Below, piece after piece: positions 12,401 to 21,965 of a stretch of 64,000 bases of DNA. The notes under the pieces are model-generated. The model searched no databases. It was not told the origin of the DNA and worked only from the letters and a program-made list of their open reading frames with translations. Each line of letters starts with the position of its first letter. Position 1 is the first letter of the stretch. This DNA is from Spongilla lacustris. Its lineage: Eukaryota; Porifera; Demospongiae; Spongillida; Spongillidae. A program made the translations under genes and the position numbers. The stretch is taken from the NCBI GenBank assembly GCA_949361645.1, contig OX442421.1:10060358-10124357 (forward strand), given 5' to 3'.

Positions 12401-14128
12401 TGTAGTGTGTGTATGCTTGTGTAGTGTGTGTATGCTTGTGTAGTGTGTGTATGCTTGTGTAGTGTGTGTATGCTTGTGTATGCTTGTGTAGTGTGTGTAT
12501 GCTTGTGTATGCTTGTGTAGTGTGTGTATGCTTGTGTAGTGTGTATGTTTGTGTAGTGTGTGTATGCTTGTGTAGTGTGTGTATGTTTGTGTAGTGTGTG
12601 TATGCTTGTGTAGTGTGTGTATGTGTGTATGCTTGTGTAGTGTGTGTATGCTTGTGTAGTGTGTATGTTTGTGTAGTGTGTGTATGCTTGTGTAGTGTGT
12701 GTATGTTTGTGTAGTGTGTGTATGCTTGTGTAGTGTGTGTATGTGTGTATGCTTGTGTAGTGTGTGTATGTGTGTATGTTTGTGTAGTGTGTGTATGTGT
12801 GTATGCTTGTGTATGCTTGTGTAGTGTGTGTATGCTTGTGTAGTGTGTGTATGTGTATGCTTGTGTAGTGTGTATGCTTGTGTAGTGTGTGTATGCTTGT
12901 GTAGTGTGTGTATGCTTGTGTAGTGTGTGTATGCTTGTGTAGTGTGTGTATGCTTGTGTATGTGTGTAGTGTGCTTGTGTAGTGTGTGTATATTTGTGTA
13001 GTGTGTGTATGCTTGTGTATGTGTGTAGTGTGCTTGTGTAGTGTGTGTATGTGTGTATGTTTGTGTAGTGTGTGCATGCTTGTGTAGTGTGTGTATGCTT
13101 GTGTAGTGTGTGTATGTTTGTGTAGTGTGTGTATGCTTGTGTAGTGTGTGTATGTGTGTATGCTTGTGTAGTGTGTGTATGTGTGTATGCTTGTGTAGTG
13201 TGTGCATGCTTGTGTAGTGTGTGTATGCTTGTGTAGTGTGTGTATGTGTGTATGCTTGTGTAGTGTATGTATGCTTGTGTAGTGTGTGTATGTGTGTATG
13301 CTTGTGTAGTGTGTGTATGTGTGTATGCTTGTGTAGTGTGTGTATGTGTGTATGCTTGTGTAGTGTGTGCATGCTTGTGTAGTGTGTGTATGCTTGTGTA
13401 GTGTGTGTGTTTGTGTAGTGTGTGTATGCTTGTGTATGTGTGTGTTTGTGTAGTGTGTATGCTTGTGTAGTGTGTGTATGCTTGTGTAGTGTGTGTATGC
13501 TTGTGTAGTGTGTGTATGCTTGTGTAGTGTGTGTATGTTTGTGTAGTGTGTGTATGCTTGTGTAGTGTGTGTATGCTTGTGTAGTGTGTGTATGCTTGTG
13601 TGTGTATGCTTGTGTAGTGTGTATATGTGTGTATGCTTGTGTAGTGTGTGTGCATGCATACACTTGTGTTTGTATGTTCCAGGTCGCTCCACCAAGCCAG
13701 ACAATGCAAACTTCTTGATGGCTACAAGATCTTTTTGACCCCCAATGTTGTGCCGGACAGAGCCTCTCTTTCTGATATTATCAAATGCTCTGGAGGGCAG
13801 CTTTTAGATGCTTTGCCAACTGTCAAAGATGACAGGATATTGGTAGTTTCGTGTGAGCAGGATCTTAGTACCTGTAAGGCTGCGCTGGAAGCTGGCCTGG
13901 GTCTATACACACCCGAGTTAATCCTAAGTGGTGCCTTGAGACAAGAGTTTGATGTAAATACGTATCCTTCAACATATGTGTGTATGTATATCTGTGTGTG
14001 ATATGAGGTTAAAATTTCTGAATGGTTTTAGTAACATGCTCTCCCAACCAGCAACACCAAGCACAACAGGTGTGAAGAGAAAGGCGGAGCCTTCTGAAGA
14101 GGCAACAACAAAGAGACGACGAAAGTAA
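3486..14128 (+). CDS. MDC1: MDC1-like DNA-damage mediator (FHA - repeats - tandem BRCT)
   Basis: Exons 3486-3561, 3608-3756, 3879-4224, 4316-4396, 4473-7015, 7400-7442, 7500-7657, 7801-7964, 13683-~13981 and ~14052-14128 give about 1311 aa; only the last donor/acceptor pair is ambiguous. Residues ~8-105 form an FHA domain (IVGRG, SRHHVEI, DLGSRNKT: the phosphothreonine-binding R, S and N are present). The middle is low complexity with three coding tandem arrays. Residues ~1085-1290 form tandem BRCT repeats; VRTVKLLC, WLDQC, LLDGYKIFLTPNVVP and TPELILSGAL align closely with vertebrate MDC1. The C-terminus is basic (KRKAEP..KRRRK), a likely nuclear signal. MDC1 binds phosphorylated H2AX at double-strand breaks through its BRCTs and recruits MRN, ATM and RNF8. 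The gene is enlarged by a ~5.7-kb intron between the BRCT repeats. The first intron is GC-AG. Confidence 0.9.
3562..3607 (+). other. 46-nt GC-AG intron within the FHA coding region of MDC1
   Basis: The exon ends GAAG, followed by gcaagt and closing at taatag. Joining across this gap restores the FHA motif ..IIEGQTIVGRGQDCG; reading through does not. The GC donor with an otherwise strong AAGT context is the known minor class of U2 introns. Confidence 0.75.
4225..4315 (+). repeat. Three 21-bp repeats in an MDC1 intron
   Basis: TATTGTGATCACGGTTATATG occurs three times in tandem from about 4227 to 4290, filling most of a 91-nt intron between exons 3 and 4. Each unit carries the palindrome TGATCA. 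Confidence 0.85.
4685..5080 (+). repeat. 36-bp coding VNTR (12-aa DGQTIPVVDTSF units) in MDC1
   Basis: About ten in-frame copies of DGQTIPVV(D/G)TS(F/Y), followed by a degenerate last unit. Units alternate in a D-F, D-F, G-Y order, giving a 108-bp higher-order period, so the array grew by duplicating three units at a time. Confidence 0.95.
5429..5683 (+). repeat. 24-bp coding VNTR (8-aa DQKDGSPK units) in MDC1
   Basis: Ten near-identical units of DQKDG(S/N)PK, then a partial DQKDTS. The 24-bp unit contains no stop in any forward frame, so overlapping open frames here are by-products. The units are charged and Ser-Pro bearing, hence disordered and possibly phosphorylated. Confidence 0.95.
5963..6739 (+). 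repeat. 111-bp coding VNTR (37-aa units, 7 copies) in MDC1
   Basis: Units start at 5963, 6074, 6185, 6296, 6407, 6518 and 6629, with a shortened eighth beginning at 6734. Each encodes PSLVDKGRRGKKASVKASSS followed by a VAEPDES.VEQPT tail. Units differ at only a few bases, which implies recent homogenisation. The size recalls the ~41-aa PST repeats of vertebrate MDC1, but the sequence differs. Confidence 0.95.
7083..7300 (+). repeat. 33-bp G-rich intronic minisatellite
   Basis: Six to seven tandem copies of a unit built on GGGTGTGGGGTGGGGTAG plus TAAGGGGTTAGTACT, within the MDC1 intron 7016-7399. The runs of three to four G spaced by one or two bases are capable of forming G-quadruplexes on the coding strand. 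Confidence 0.9.
8095..13650 (+). repeat. ~5.6-kb TG-rich tandem array filling an MDC1 intron
   Basis: Almost every base belongs to variants of TGTATGCTTGTGTAGTGTG (about 19 bp) mixed with TGTATGTT, TGCATGC and TGTATG spacers. Higher-order structure is visible: the rare variant GCTTGTGTTGTGTG occurs near 10308 and again near 11428, with matching neighbours, giving a ~1.12-kb super-repeat, and TAGTGTGTAGTGTGCGTG recurs near 8783, 9243 and 9543. The CA-rich complement has no stop codons in any frame, so very long open frames on the minus strand are artefacts. Confidence 0.97.
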
Positions 14129-14378
14129 ACATTGCTATCAACATCATGTTCTATTTTTGTATGTGTGCTTTTGTTATGTGATCACATTCAAGCTTACCAC
14201 TACACCATTGTATAAACTAATAGTAGTGAGGGTATGAGAGTATGTATAAGTACGTGTAGCAGGGGGTGGGGCCTCAAGGGGTCTAGTTTGCACCTGCTAG
14301 GCAACATATACATATATAGGGATGTGTATGTGTACAGGACAGAGGTTTTGATCATTGCAGGACAGTGTACAAATATAC

Positions 14379-14995
14379 TCAAACTGATTCATGAGGTTGT
14401 TGCACTCCCTTTGGGGACACCCCCCCTGGGCTTGGTTTAGTGCCTGGAGACATTCCTGCTCTTGGAGAGGACAGTGCTGTATCCTTGGTGACTGTGCCTG
14501 CCTTTGCTGATTTCTTGTCTCTCCTCTTCAGTCCATCTATATTTGCTTTTAAAAGGTTTGCATAGGCCTGTGGTGTGTGTGTGTGTGTGTGACCACCAGC
14601 TGCATCTCACCGGTTACATCAATGAACAAATGGCGCGTGACTAACCATTTGAAATCTCGTGACCTCCCTTGAACTGACCACGGTGCTAATGCTCTTTTTA
14701 CCGTTGGTGGCGCGTAATAGGCACAAGTTTTCTTCCTGCTCGGGCTGGGTAACAGCACTTCCGCTGCGAGGATTCGGCTTTTTTCGTCCATTATCTTAAA
14801 GTGAGAAAATAGTGGCGTACTCACACAGAAACCATACTTACACTTCTTCATTGTGAGGTACAAAGACCCAGAGGTTTTGGTCTGCTGGAATAGCCTCGTA
14901 AGCGCAGACAAAAACTAGAGTGTAAATTGCTACCATCACAATAGTTCTCGCAAATAGATATGATATGTTACCCCGTCATTATCCAACAGACCCAT
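14379..14995 (-). CDS. SRP14: Signal recognition particle 14 kDa subunit, 4 exons
   Basis: Read on the minus strand, exons are 14995-14972, 14914-14842, 14794-14646 and 14567-14379, giving 144 aa (vertebrate SRP14 is ~136 before its variable tail). Landmarks are MGLLDNDGFLSALTRLFQ, TSGSLYLTMKKYNGRKK, ENLCLLRATNGKKSISTVV and AYANLLKANIDGLKRRDKK, collinear with the whole SRP14 family. With SRP9 it binds the Alu domain of SRP RNA in the cytosol and slows elongation while the ribosome docks at the ER. The tail is Ser/Pro/Gly rich rather than the alanine tail of primates. It converges with MDC1 (250 bp apart) and diverges from the next gene. Confidence 0.93.
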
Positions 14996-15116
14996 AGCCG
15001 CCGACCGTAGGGACCTTTTCGCGAATTTTTATTAATCAATTGATTAGTTTATAATAACGGGTTTTACCCTGTAATGAACCGTCTTAGTCTGACGTGTGAA
15101 GAAGTTAAGTGAAGGA
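14996..15116. promoter_or_regulatory. Shared 121-bp divergent promoter interval (SRP14 / zinc-ribbon gene)
   Basis: Only 121 bp separate the start codons of the minus-strand SRP14 and the plus-strand 15117 gene, so both promoters and both 5' UTRs must lie here or overlap the coding regions. No TATA element at a fixed distance is obvious; an AT-rich block lies at 15026-15060. Confidence 0.6.
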
Positions 15117-15717
15117 ATGGGTTGCGGTGCATCCAACTTGTCAAGCACGCGCAGCTCCAGTACTGCAAGCCAATACTGCAAAACATGTGGTAGTAGGCAA
15201 GTAGATACGAATATCAAAGGATGCAACGTGTGCGGTGCTTTTAATCGCCTCAGCACTCCAACAACTCCCAATGGTCCGGATTTTGAAAGAACTGGTGAGC
15301 CGAAATACGCGATTGCAGAATGAATTTAAATTGGTACATGTACATCGTACTTAGCGCACCTTTAATTTTGTTACATTTTAACGTACACTCATCACTCATC
15401 GTATAGGAAGCTTCGCACTCAGCGAACTTCAGCGGACCACCGCAGCGACGTGCGCAAGTCCAGCAGGGGTTGAAGCCTGCGAAGGAAATAACACAATCGT
15501 TACCGTCAATAAACCGTCCAGTGGAGATGGCGGCGGTATGAATGGCGAGCACAGCGAAATACACGATAACGTTGGTACCCTGGTATCAAGCTCTATTGAA
15601 AACGCAATCAAAAGAATGGATGCAGTGGATGAAGAAATGGCGAGCTGTCCTGGGAACGAGGACAACAGCGACATGCCCCTCGCGCCAAATTGCGAGAACT
15701 CGCCAAAAGCGCAATAA
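15117..15717 (+). CDS. Unrecognised small protein: myristoylation motif plus zinc ribbon
   Basis: Two exons, 15117-15294 and 15407-15717, joined by a GT-AG intron in matching phase, give 162 aa. The N-terminus MGCGASN fits the N-myristoylation consensus (Gly2, Ser6), with Cys3 available for palmitoylation, so membrane attachment is likely. Residues ~21-39 contain CKTC and CNVC separated by 11 residues, a C-X2-C-X11-C-X2-C zinc-ribbon pattern. The rest is acidic and Asn/Ser rich, ending SSIENAIKRMDAVDEEM and a short tail, with one predicted helix. I do not recognise the family. It starts 121 bp from SRP14 and ends 121 bp from the end of RIDA, so it sits in a tight gene cluster and is probably real. 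Confidence 0.7.
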
Positions 15718-15838
15718 CACGAACATGCTAAGAGACGCGCTGTTGTTGACACTCAATAGATCATACCTACATAATGCAACATTCACTCATTCAGCAGTGT
15801 TATTATAGCTTTGCTAGATGTGTTTCCATGCCTAGGAG

Positions 15839-16813
15839 TCAGATGTCTTCAATTTCTCCACTGATGGCAACTGCTTCCACTTCAATCTTTGCACCCTATG
15901 CAATGAGCATTGATAAAGCCCCTCCCCTCCCCAATCATCACCACCACACACCTTTGGCAGAGCTGCCACTTGGTAAGTGGCTCTTGCTGGTTGCTTCTCT
16001 GTGAAGTCTTAATGGAGGAATCAATGTAAGCTACGTCACCATTTCAGCATACAAGTATAAGCAATGATGCTGACATATGCATAAGGAAATGGGCACAAGA
16101 GGGACCTAGAATTTCAGTACATGTATGCTTGATAATTAGACCACAAACACCCCCTAACTAAACACATGTCCCTATGTCACATACATTGCCCATATATTTC
16201 ATTCACTGCTTGGAAGTCATTGATGTCAGAAAGAAGAAGTGTTGTCTTGACAACTGAATATGTAGTTCAAGGGATGGAAAGCAAACAATGCACATGTTGT
16301 GTAAAGAACAAACCGTTCTTGAGAGACGATCCAGCTGCTTCCAGCACATGCCCCATATTGGCTAGCACCTGTTAGCATTAGAACATAATGCACATGTCAC
16401 ATAGGCAGGGGAGCAAGGGGTCTGTTCCCTTCCCCCCCCGCACTTTGGCTTATTCTATCGGCAAATAGGCAGTGAAGAAGGGTGACCCCCGGCCCCCAGG
16501 TATCCGCCGCCAACATACCTGGATCATCTGTTCCCGAACTCCGGGCCCAACCAGCTTTCCTGTCTGCCAAATAGCGCATAGAACATAGACCAATATCTTA
16601 GCAGATATACCTGGGGCTCAATGCCAATCTGTCCTGATAGGTATACAGTTCTGTCCACTATTACTGCCTGGCTTCGTGACATATAAGTGATGATGGTTAA
16701 TTGCTTGTCTGCTACGCGATAAGGGGTACAATGTTTTACCTATAGGGTCCAATGGCTGCTGGAGCTTTCGAAGACTGCACTATCCTGCGTACAACTTTGG
16801 CCGTCGATGCCAT
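15839..16813 (-). CDS. RIDA: 2-iminobutanoate/2-iminopropanoate deaminase (RidA/YjgF/UK114), 7 exons
   Basis: Minus-strand exons are 16813-16740, 16671-16611, 16563-16519, 16368-16314, 16253-16185, 16007-15952 and 15895-15839, totalling 138 aa (typical 137). Signature segments are KAPAAIGPYSQAVIVDRTVYLSGQ, a GKLVGPGVREQ loop, VLANMGHVLEAAGSSLKN, VKTTLLLSDINDFQAVNEIYGQYF, QPARATYQVAALPKGAKIEVEAVAI. The substrate-binding Arg of the PARATYQV motif is present. RidA hydrolyses reactive enamine/imine intermediates released by PLP enzymes and forms trimers in cytosol or mitochondria. Introns are 47-177 nt. It shares a 53-bp divergent interval with POP1. Confidence 0.95.
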
Positions 16814-16866
16814 CTTGAGACAGTAACCGAGTGTGTGGGTGGAGTCGTGCACGTGGAGTTTTATAG
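16814..16866. promoter_or_regulatory. 53-bp bidirectional promoter candidate (RIDA / POP1) with E-box
   Basis: The start codons of RIDA (minus, 16813) and POP1 (plus, 16867) lie only 53 bp apart. The interval contains CACGTG at 16850-16855, a canonical E-box (MYC/MAX/USF type), and no TATA box in position for either gene. Transcription starts may fall inside the opposite gene's 5' end. Confidence 0.6.
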
Positions 16867-17610
16867 ATGGAAGGCGTAGGCGCAAAACAGACTGGAAAGG
16901 CGAGACGAAAGGAAAAACGGCTTCAGAGCGAGCCAGGCAGCATAGAGGGAGGTGCAAATGGAGGCCCGCGTGGATTGAATGTGCTAGACTTCGCAGAAGC
17001 ACGGGCAATGGAGCTCTGTAGCATGTTGAAGGCAGTTCGATCGAAAAGTGGTTCAAAGAGGGTGTTCCAACTTTTGCCTCGACATATGCGCCGAAGAGCC
17101 ATGAGCCACAATGTGAAACGGCTGCCAAGAAGACTTCAGGCTGTAGCCAGTAAAGAGGTATTGGTAACGTAGTTACTGCTTAATTGCGAACAAGAATTAT
17201 AAATACACTATGTACTGTCCAGTTTCAGATGCAGGGTTCAGAGACCACTGCAAAGCCACCAAGTCGTCGTCAGCGGAGGAAACATAAAAGCCTTCGCGAT
17301 GAGTATTCGCGACGACAGAGAGGTCACGTGTGGTTGGAGACGCACCTTTGGCACGCCAAGAGAATGCATATGGTGAACAAGTGGGGCTACCGACTGGCTA
17401 ACTACCTCAACGAAAAAGGCGTGAGATCTACCTATCGGTCACTTATGTATGGCTGCTTGCTTTTGGTGCGTGAGAACTAGAGAGATGAATTAATACAAAG
17501 CATTAATGTTGACATATTAAGATATGGAAGTGCCCTCAATGAAGCGGCAATGCATTCTAGTGATGTAGTTAACACCACAGTTAAGTGTAGGTCATGTTTG
17601 TCATACACAA

Positions 17611-17679
<69 letters not shown>

Positions 17680-20395
17680 CCATAGCAAATTCCTCATTGT
17701 GTTCCAAGGGCTATGCCTTGATTTTAGTAGCTCCATTATCAAGGTTTTTGTGTTGTGTGAACTATAAAATAAAAGTAAAAATAACCCTTACCATGTGATT
17801 AAACCGTCCATTACAGGATATGTCATACTACCCATGTGTCCAGGTGTGTGGACCAAGCAAAGACATCATTTCTTCACTGTCATCATTGTTCAGCACACAG
17901 ACAGGTTAAATATCAACTTTGTAGTTGTATTCCATATAATGCCACCTCATTATTGTGTCTCCAGGCCTCAGCATTGGAGCCAAGGCATTTACTAAAGGAC
18001 AGAGAGAAGGAATTGCAGTTATGTATCATGATGGCACCTTCCCTACACGACCTATAGGACCAGTTCAGTTCCTCTGGTGTGCAGCATCTTCGCAGGGGGA
18101 GGAGAAAGGGGAGGAGTCAGAGATGGAGTGTTTGAGTGTAACTAGCAAACTGTGGCTCTTCTGCCACCCTTCCATGTTTGAAGAAGCTCTTAGAGAAGTC
18201 CAGAAAGCAACTTCTAAATGTGATATAGGTGAGGTGGGCGTGGTCAACGATGTGACAAGTGGGGTGGGCGGGGTCACCCCTATATCTGTCCATGGGCTGA
18301 AGGACGAACTTGTAAGATTTCGCCTTTTGGGACCTCGTTCACATGCAGTTGTGATGGAAGTGTTAAAGCCAATCTTAGACTTTAGCGAGCAGGGGGCTGG
18401 GGGCCCATGCAGTACTTCAGACAACCCCCAACCATGGTGGGCAGATCAACGCTCCACACTGCAGGGACATGCTCGTTTGCTGTCCTCTCTATACTCCACC
18501 ATCCTGGCAGCTGCTACCCCAAGTGTCTTCTCACGTGGAGCGGTTGTGGGAATGGTGGTTAGTGACCCTCGCCTCATCGCACCCTCCACAAGGGCTAACA
18601 TGGTATCATCCTTTTATCCAAAGAAGCTTAGTAGTGTGAAAGGGCACACCCCCCATGTGGAGGAGTGTAACGGGCACACCCCCCATGTGGAGGAGTGTAA
18701 CGGGCATAGTGAAAGTGATGATGACGAGGAGCTAAGTAAAGCTGTGGTAACTATGGTAACTATGAGTGAAGCCACAATGGATGGGAAAGCTCCAGTCTCG
18801 TTATCTACCACACCCACTTGCACTGTTCCCATTCTGCCCCCTCGGGTTGCTTACTCCCCTCTTTGGGATGAAGGTACCAGAAATGCTGTATCGTTATCCA
18901 AAGTGCCAGATCATATTCTAAATGAAGCACGTTCAAAGCAATTTCCCAGGCAGGGAGATCTCCAAATAGGAGGGAAGGGTGATAGGGTACCTGTACTCCT
19001 TGTACATCAGTCCACCTTAAGTGGCTGCTTTCCTGCTTCATTGGACAAATCTAATTGCGTTACTGGCTGTGGTTGGGACCTGTTGCTTCCAAAGAATTGG
19101 GGGATGGCCTTTTGGGTAGCACTGGTGTACTGTGGAGCACATGCGTGTGGCCTACGGGAGCTGCAGAGATGTCTGCTGGAATGTCGGGCATTGCAGTTCC
19201 CAAATGACTTTCCTGACACAGCGGCTGGTAGAAGAGAAAGTCGAGCTGAGCAGGATGATCAGGAGAGGAAGTACAGGTGTTACCCTCCTGCCAAGAGACC
19301 AAATTATGGAAAGTTATCGATTGCAGCACCATTCCATTGCTCCTGGGAAAATCTGTTCACTGGTGATAGCGAACTGTTGGCCAAGAGGCCAAAGAATGAC
19401 CTTTACAGTTACCATGGAGAAGTGACCCCTGGACAAAGTGATAGCTCTGTTACAATCTGTTTCTATGTTCTTAGAAGCCGAGCTGTCCTCACTAATCTGG
19501 TGCAGCTAATGGAGCACACGTCACTAAAGAATCGCCAATGTTCCCAGAGGAAGGCTGGTGAGGTCACCTGTACTCATGGTGGCAGTGCATTGGCCCTCAA
19601 AGAGACACATTGTAATGCTCTGGTTGCCATCAGTTTTGAAATGTTTGGGCGAGGAAAGGTCAGTTCTTGGGCTGCTCTATATGTTCCTACCAAAGGAGAT
19701 TTGAAAAGCCTTGTAGACAGCAAGACGTACACAGGACCTGTTGAACCTATCAATCGCAGAGGCATCACCATTGTGAGCAAAGAATCGATCCATATTGGTA
19801 CATCCATTGTGAGCAAAAAACAGCAAAGAGAAATGCTTAGAGGACTGAAGAGTAAGATATCCACAGTTACACAGTCTGGGTCCACTTCCACAGTTACACA
19901 GTCTGGTTCCACTTCCACAGTTACACAGTCTGGGTCCACTTCCACAGTTACACAGTCTGGTTCCACTTCCACAGTTACACAGTCTGGTTCCACTCCCACA
20001 GTTACACAGTCTGGTTCCACTTCCACAGTTACACAGTCTGGTTCTGTTTCCTCATCCCATTCAGGTACTTATTCATTAATGCTCTGAGTAGTATTTACGT
20101 TTCTGTAGCTACATCATGATTTGTATGATTTCATATATCAGATGGTGTTGGGTGCTCATTAATTGGAGACCTCAAGTTACAGCCAATAACTGCTTCACGT
20201 CAGGTGATAGGCTATGCTACCAGGACAGGCTACCGACTGTCCACTTCCAAGTTTGGAGGACTGGGCTATGTATCACTAAGTGGGCTACTTCAGGTCATTG
20301 AACTAAGCTGTGAAGCAGGCATTGGACATGTAGTGGTCCTTGTGCGTAGTCATGGTACACAGTACAGGTTTGTGAGACTGCAGTTGATAATATGA
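16867..20395 (+). CDS. POP1: Ribonuclease P/MRP protein subunit POP1, 5 exons
   Basis: Exons 16867-17157, 17229-17465, 17817-17904, 17965-20064 and 20142-20395 give 989 aa (human POP1 1024). N-terminal POP1 signature: [56 protein letters not shown]. Central POPLD region: [51 protein letters not shown]. The C-terminus ([20 protein letters not shown] ... [10 protein letters not shown]) matches the conserved POP1 end. POP1 is the largest protein of nuclear RNase P and RNase MRP and scaffolds the catalytic RNA for tRNA 5' processing and rRNA maturation. A 27-bp coding VNTR precedes the last exon, and a 30-bp duplication ([10 protein letters not shown] twice) lies near 18640-18700. Confidence 0.95.
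17611..17677 (+). repeat. (CA)n microsatellite in POP1 intron 2
   Basis: About 33 uninterrupted CA dinucleotides lie in the 351-nt second intron of POP1. Confidence 0.97.
19858..20046 (+). repeat. 27-bp coding VNTR (STVTQSGST, 7 copies) in POP1
   Basis: Seven in-frame copies of STVTQSGST, the last degenerate, just before the final intron. Each unit supplies a TQ dipeptide, forming a Thr-Gln cluster in a presumed disordered linker between the conserved body and the conserved C-terminal segment of POP1. Confidence 0.95.
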
Positions 20396-20617
20396 ATTTT
20401 AGAACATTGTGAGCAGTGGCAGTGGTATGTACATGTATTAATACAACAATCATAAATGCAGACAACAAATAGACACTGTCATGACCCTCTGAGATGGCTA
20501 GGGTATCCCTGACCATTGCACACCTCAGGATGGCACCTTTACCAGCCCATGAGTGCTTCTCCTTTGTACAAATGAACCCACACGAGTACATGTAAACAAA
20601 ATACGTATATATGTAAG

Positions 20618-20667
20618 TAGTCTGGGGACCCGACTGATGGACAAACATCAGTTGGGTCCCCAGACTA
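20618..20667. repeat. 50-bp hairpin downstream of POP1
   Basis: TAGTCTGGGGACCCGACTGATG is followed by GACAAA and its inverse complement with one mismatch. The 22-bp arms make a strong stem. It may be the remnant of a tiny inverted-repeat transposon; its stem begins TAGTC and has a GGGGACCC core similar in style to, but not the same as, the hairpins at 38836 and 41154. Confidence 0.85.
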
Positions 20668-20703
20668 AATGTAAGTGGATCTAAAATAATTACGCGGAGT
20701 GAG

Positions 20704-21424
20704 ATGGCTGGTGCAGGCAAAGTGACTAGTGAGTTTCTCAAGAATGCAGTAGTGCTCACCGACTGCTAAGCAAATTAAATGAAAGGTTTGACCGTTTCGA
20801 CCTAGCGCGCTTGGCCGACGCAAGGGAGGATGAAGCTGGCATTCTTCAGGCAACGTCGAAAAGTATGTATACTAGTATATTATATACGCCTGCTTAGAGA
20901 AGTACAACCTGTTGCTTTATCAGTTCACCAAATGTTGGATGAAGAACTGAATACAACAGGCATCTCATCTGACAAAGTTGTAATAGGTACGCGGTACTTG
21001 TGCTGCCTTCCCCCACACACGTGCGCATAAAGCTTCCTTTCATCAGGTGGCTTCTCTCAGGGAGGCGCCCTTGCTCTATTTTTTGCTCTCACATATGACA
21101 AACCACTAGGAGGAGTACTTGCCCTTAGCTCATGGATGCCTCTACATACCCTACTACCCAAAGTGAGCCTTGCTTTAGACAACAGTCATCTCTAATGATG
21201 CGTAATGTGTAGAAAATGACTCCTCAAAATACAAACATTCAGTCTCTAATCTGTCATGGTAGGTGACTGGTCAGAAGTTAGTACAGGTGTACAGGTATTT
21301 CTCATCTTAGGTGAAGAGGATTCAATGGTTAACTTCAAATTGGGCAAATTTTATAAGTAGCTTTAATCCATCAAATGTTCAATTCAAAGCTTTCCAAGGA
21401 TTGGACCATTCATCCTGTCCACAG
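20704..21424 (+). pseudogene. Truncated duplicate of the LYPLA thioesterase gene
   Basis: Almost base-for-base match to 26353-27470, introns included, so it is a genomic duplication and not a retrocopy. Exon 1 (from 20704) has lost two bases (CTCACCGACT against CTCACACCGACT). Exons 2-4 and their introns are missing, exon 5 following at 20786. Exons 6, 7 (GGFSQGGALALFFALT) and 8 are present. Exon 9 has an 11-bp deletion that shifts frame (GGGCAAATTTTATAAG), and exon 10 is absent. A normal thioesterase cannot be made. Confidence 0.9.
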
Positions 21425-21599
21425 GTGGGCCATTAGTTAGTAGTAATTAGTGGTGTGTGTGTGTGAAAGGAGGACTGTCAGTCGTGAGCGTAACTTGATT
21501 TGTGTGTGAAAACTGTCACCACACTGTTCTTTTTATATATGGAACAGTTTGCGATCCCAAGTTTTCAAACCCTTTTTATTCAACTTTTTGAATCTTCTG

Positions 21600-21766
21600 A
21601 TTCTAAGGGACGAAGTAAATCTTACATGCTGAAAACCAGCTTAAAAATTTTAAATTAGCAGTGGATTACAATGCAATTGTTTTTGGAAAGTTAATAAACT
21701 TCCCTAGGGAGCAAAGCTTGAATAGAAATGTGTGGCAAATTAAAATTTCATGCCTTGATGGGTAAC
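21600..21766. repeat. Duplicated flank matching 28010-28141
   Basis: TCTTACATG.TGAAAACCAGC, CAATGCAATTG, ATAAACTTCCCTAGG and ATGCCTTGAT occur in the same order in both places. The partner lies in an ABHD6 intron, so the duplicated unit extended from LYPLA into ABHD6 before deletion. Confidence 0.75.
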
Positions 21767-21965
21767 TGTGAAGCAGGCATTGGACATGTAGTGGCTCTTG
21801 TGCGCAGTCATGGTACACAGTACAGGTTTGTGAGACTATGAATCTTAGAACATTGCAAATCATGTGAGCAGTAGTACAAAAATGTAGATGCAGAATAGAA
21901 ATACAAAAAAAAAGACATGTAGAAATAAGGATACTGTCATGGCCTAGGGTGACCCATGAGTGTGT
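21767..21965 (+). pseudogene. Duplicated 3' end of POP1 (last 24 codons and flank)
   Basis: 21767-21841 encodes [20 protein letters not shown] and four more residues, then a stop, matching the POP1 C-terminus. The following ~120 bp resemble the POP1 3' flank (TTAGAACATTG, GAGCAGT, ACTGTCATG, CCCATGAG). It has no start or upstream exons. Its position after the LYPLA fragment marks the second unit of a tandem duplication. Confidence 0.85.

Noticed and set aside
7941..13709. Very long minus-strand open frames (over 1,800 codons) of Thr-His-Tyr repeats
   Set aside because: They arise because the CA-rich strand of the tandem array contains no stop codons in any frame. The array lies in an intron of a plus-strand gene.
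17844..17904. Reading POP1 exon 3 as a 27-nt microexon ending at CAG before GTGTGTGG
   Set aside because: That choice breaks phase with exon 4; extending to the GTTAAA donor at 17905 restores phase and adds POP1-like sequence.
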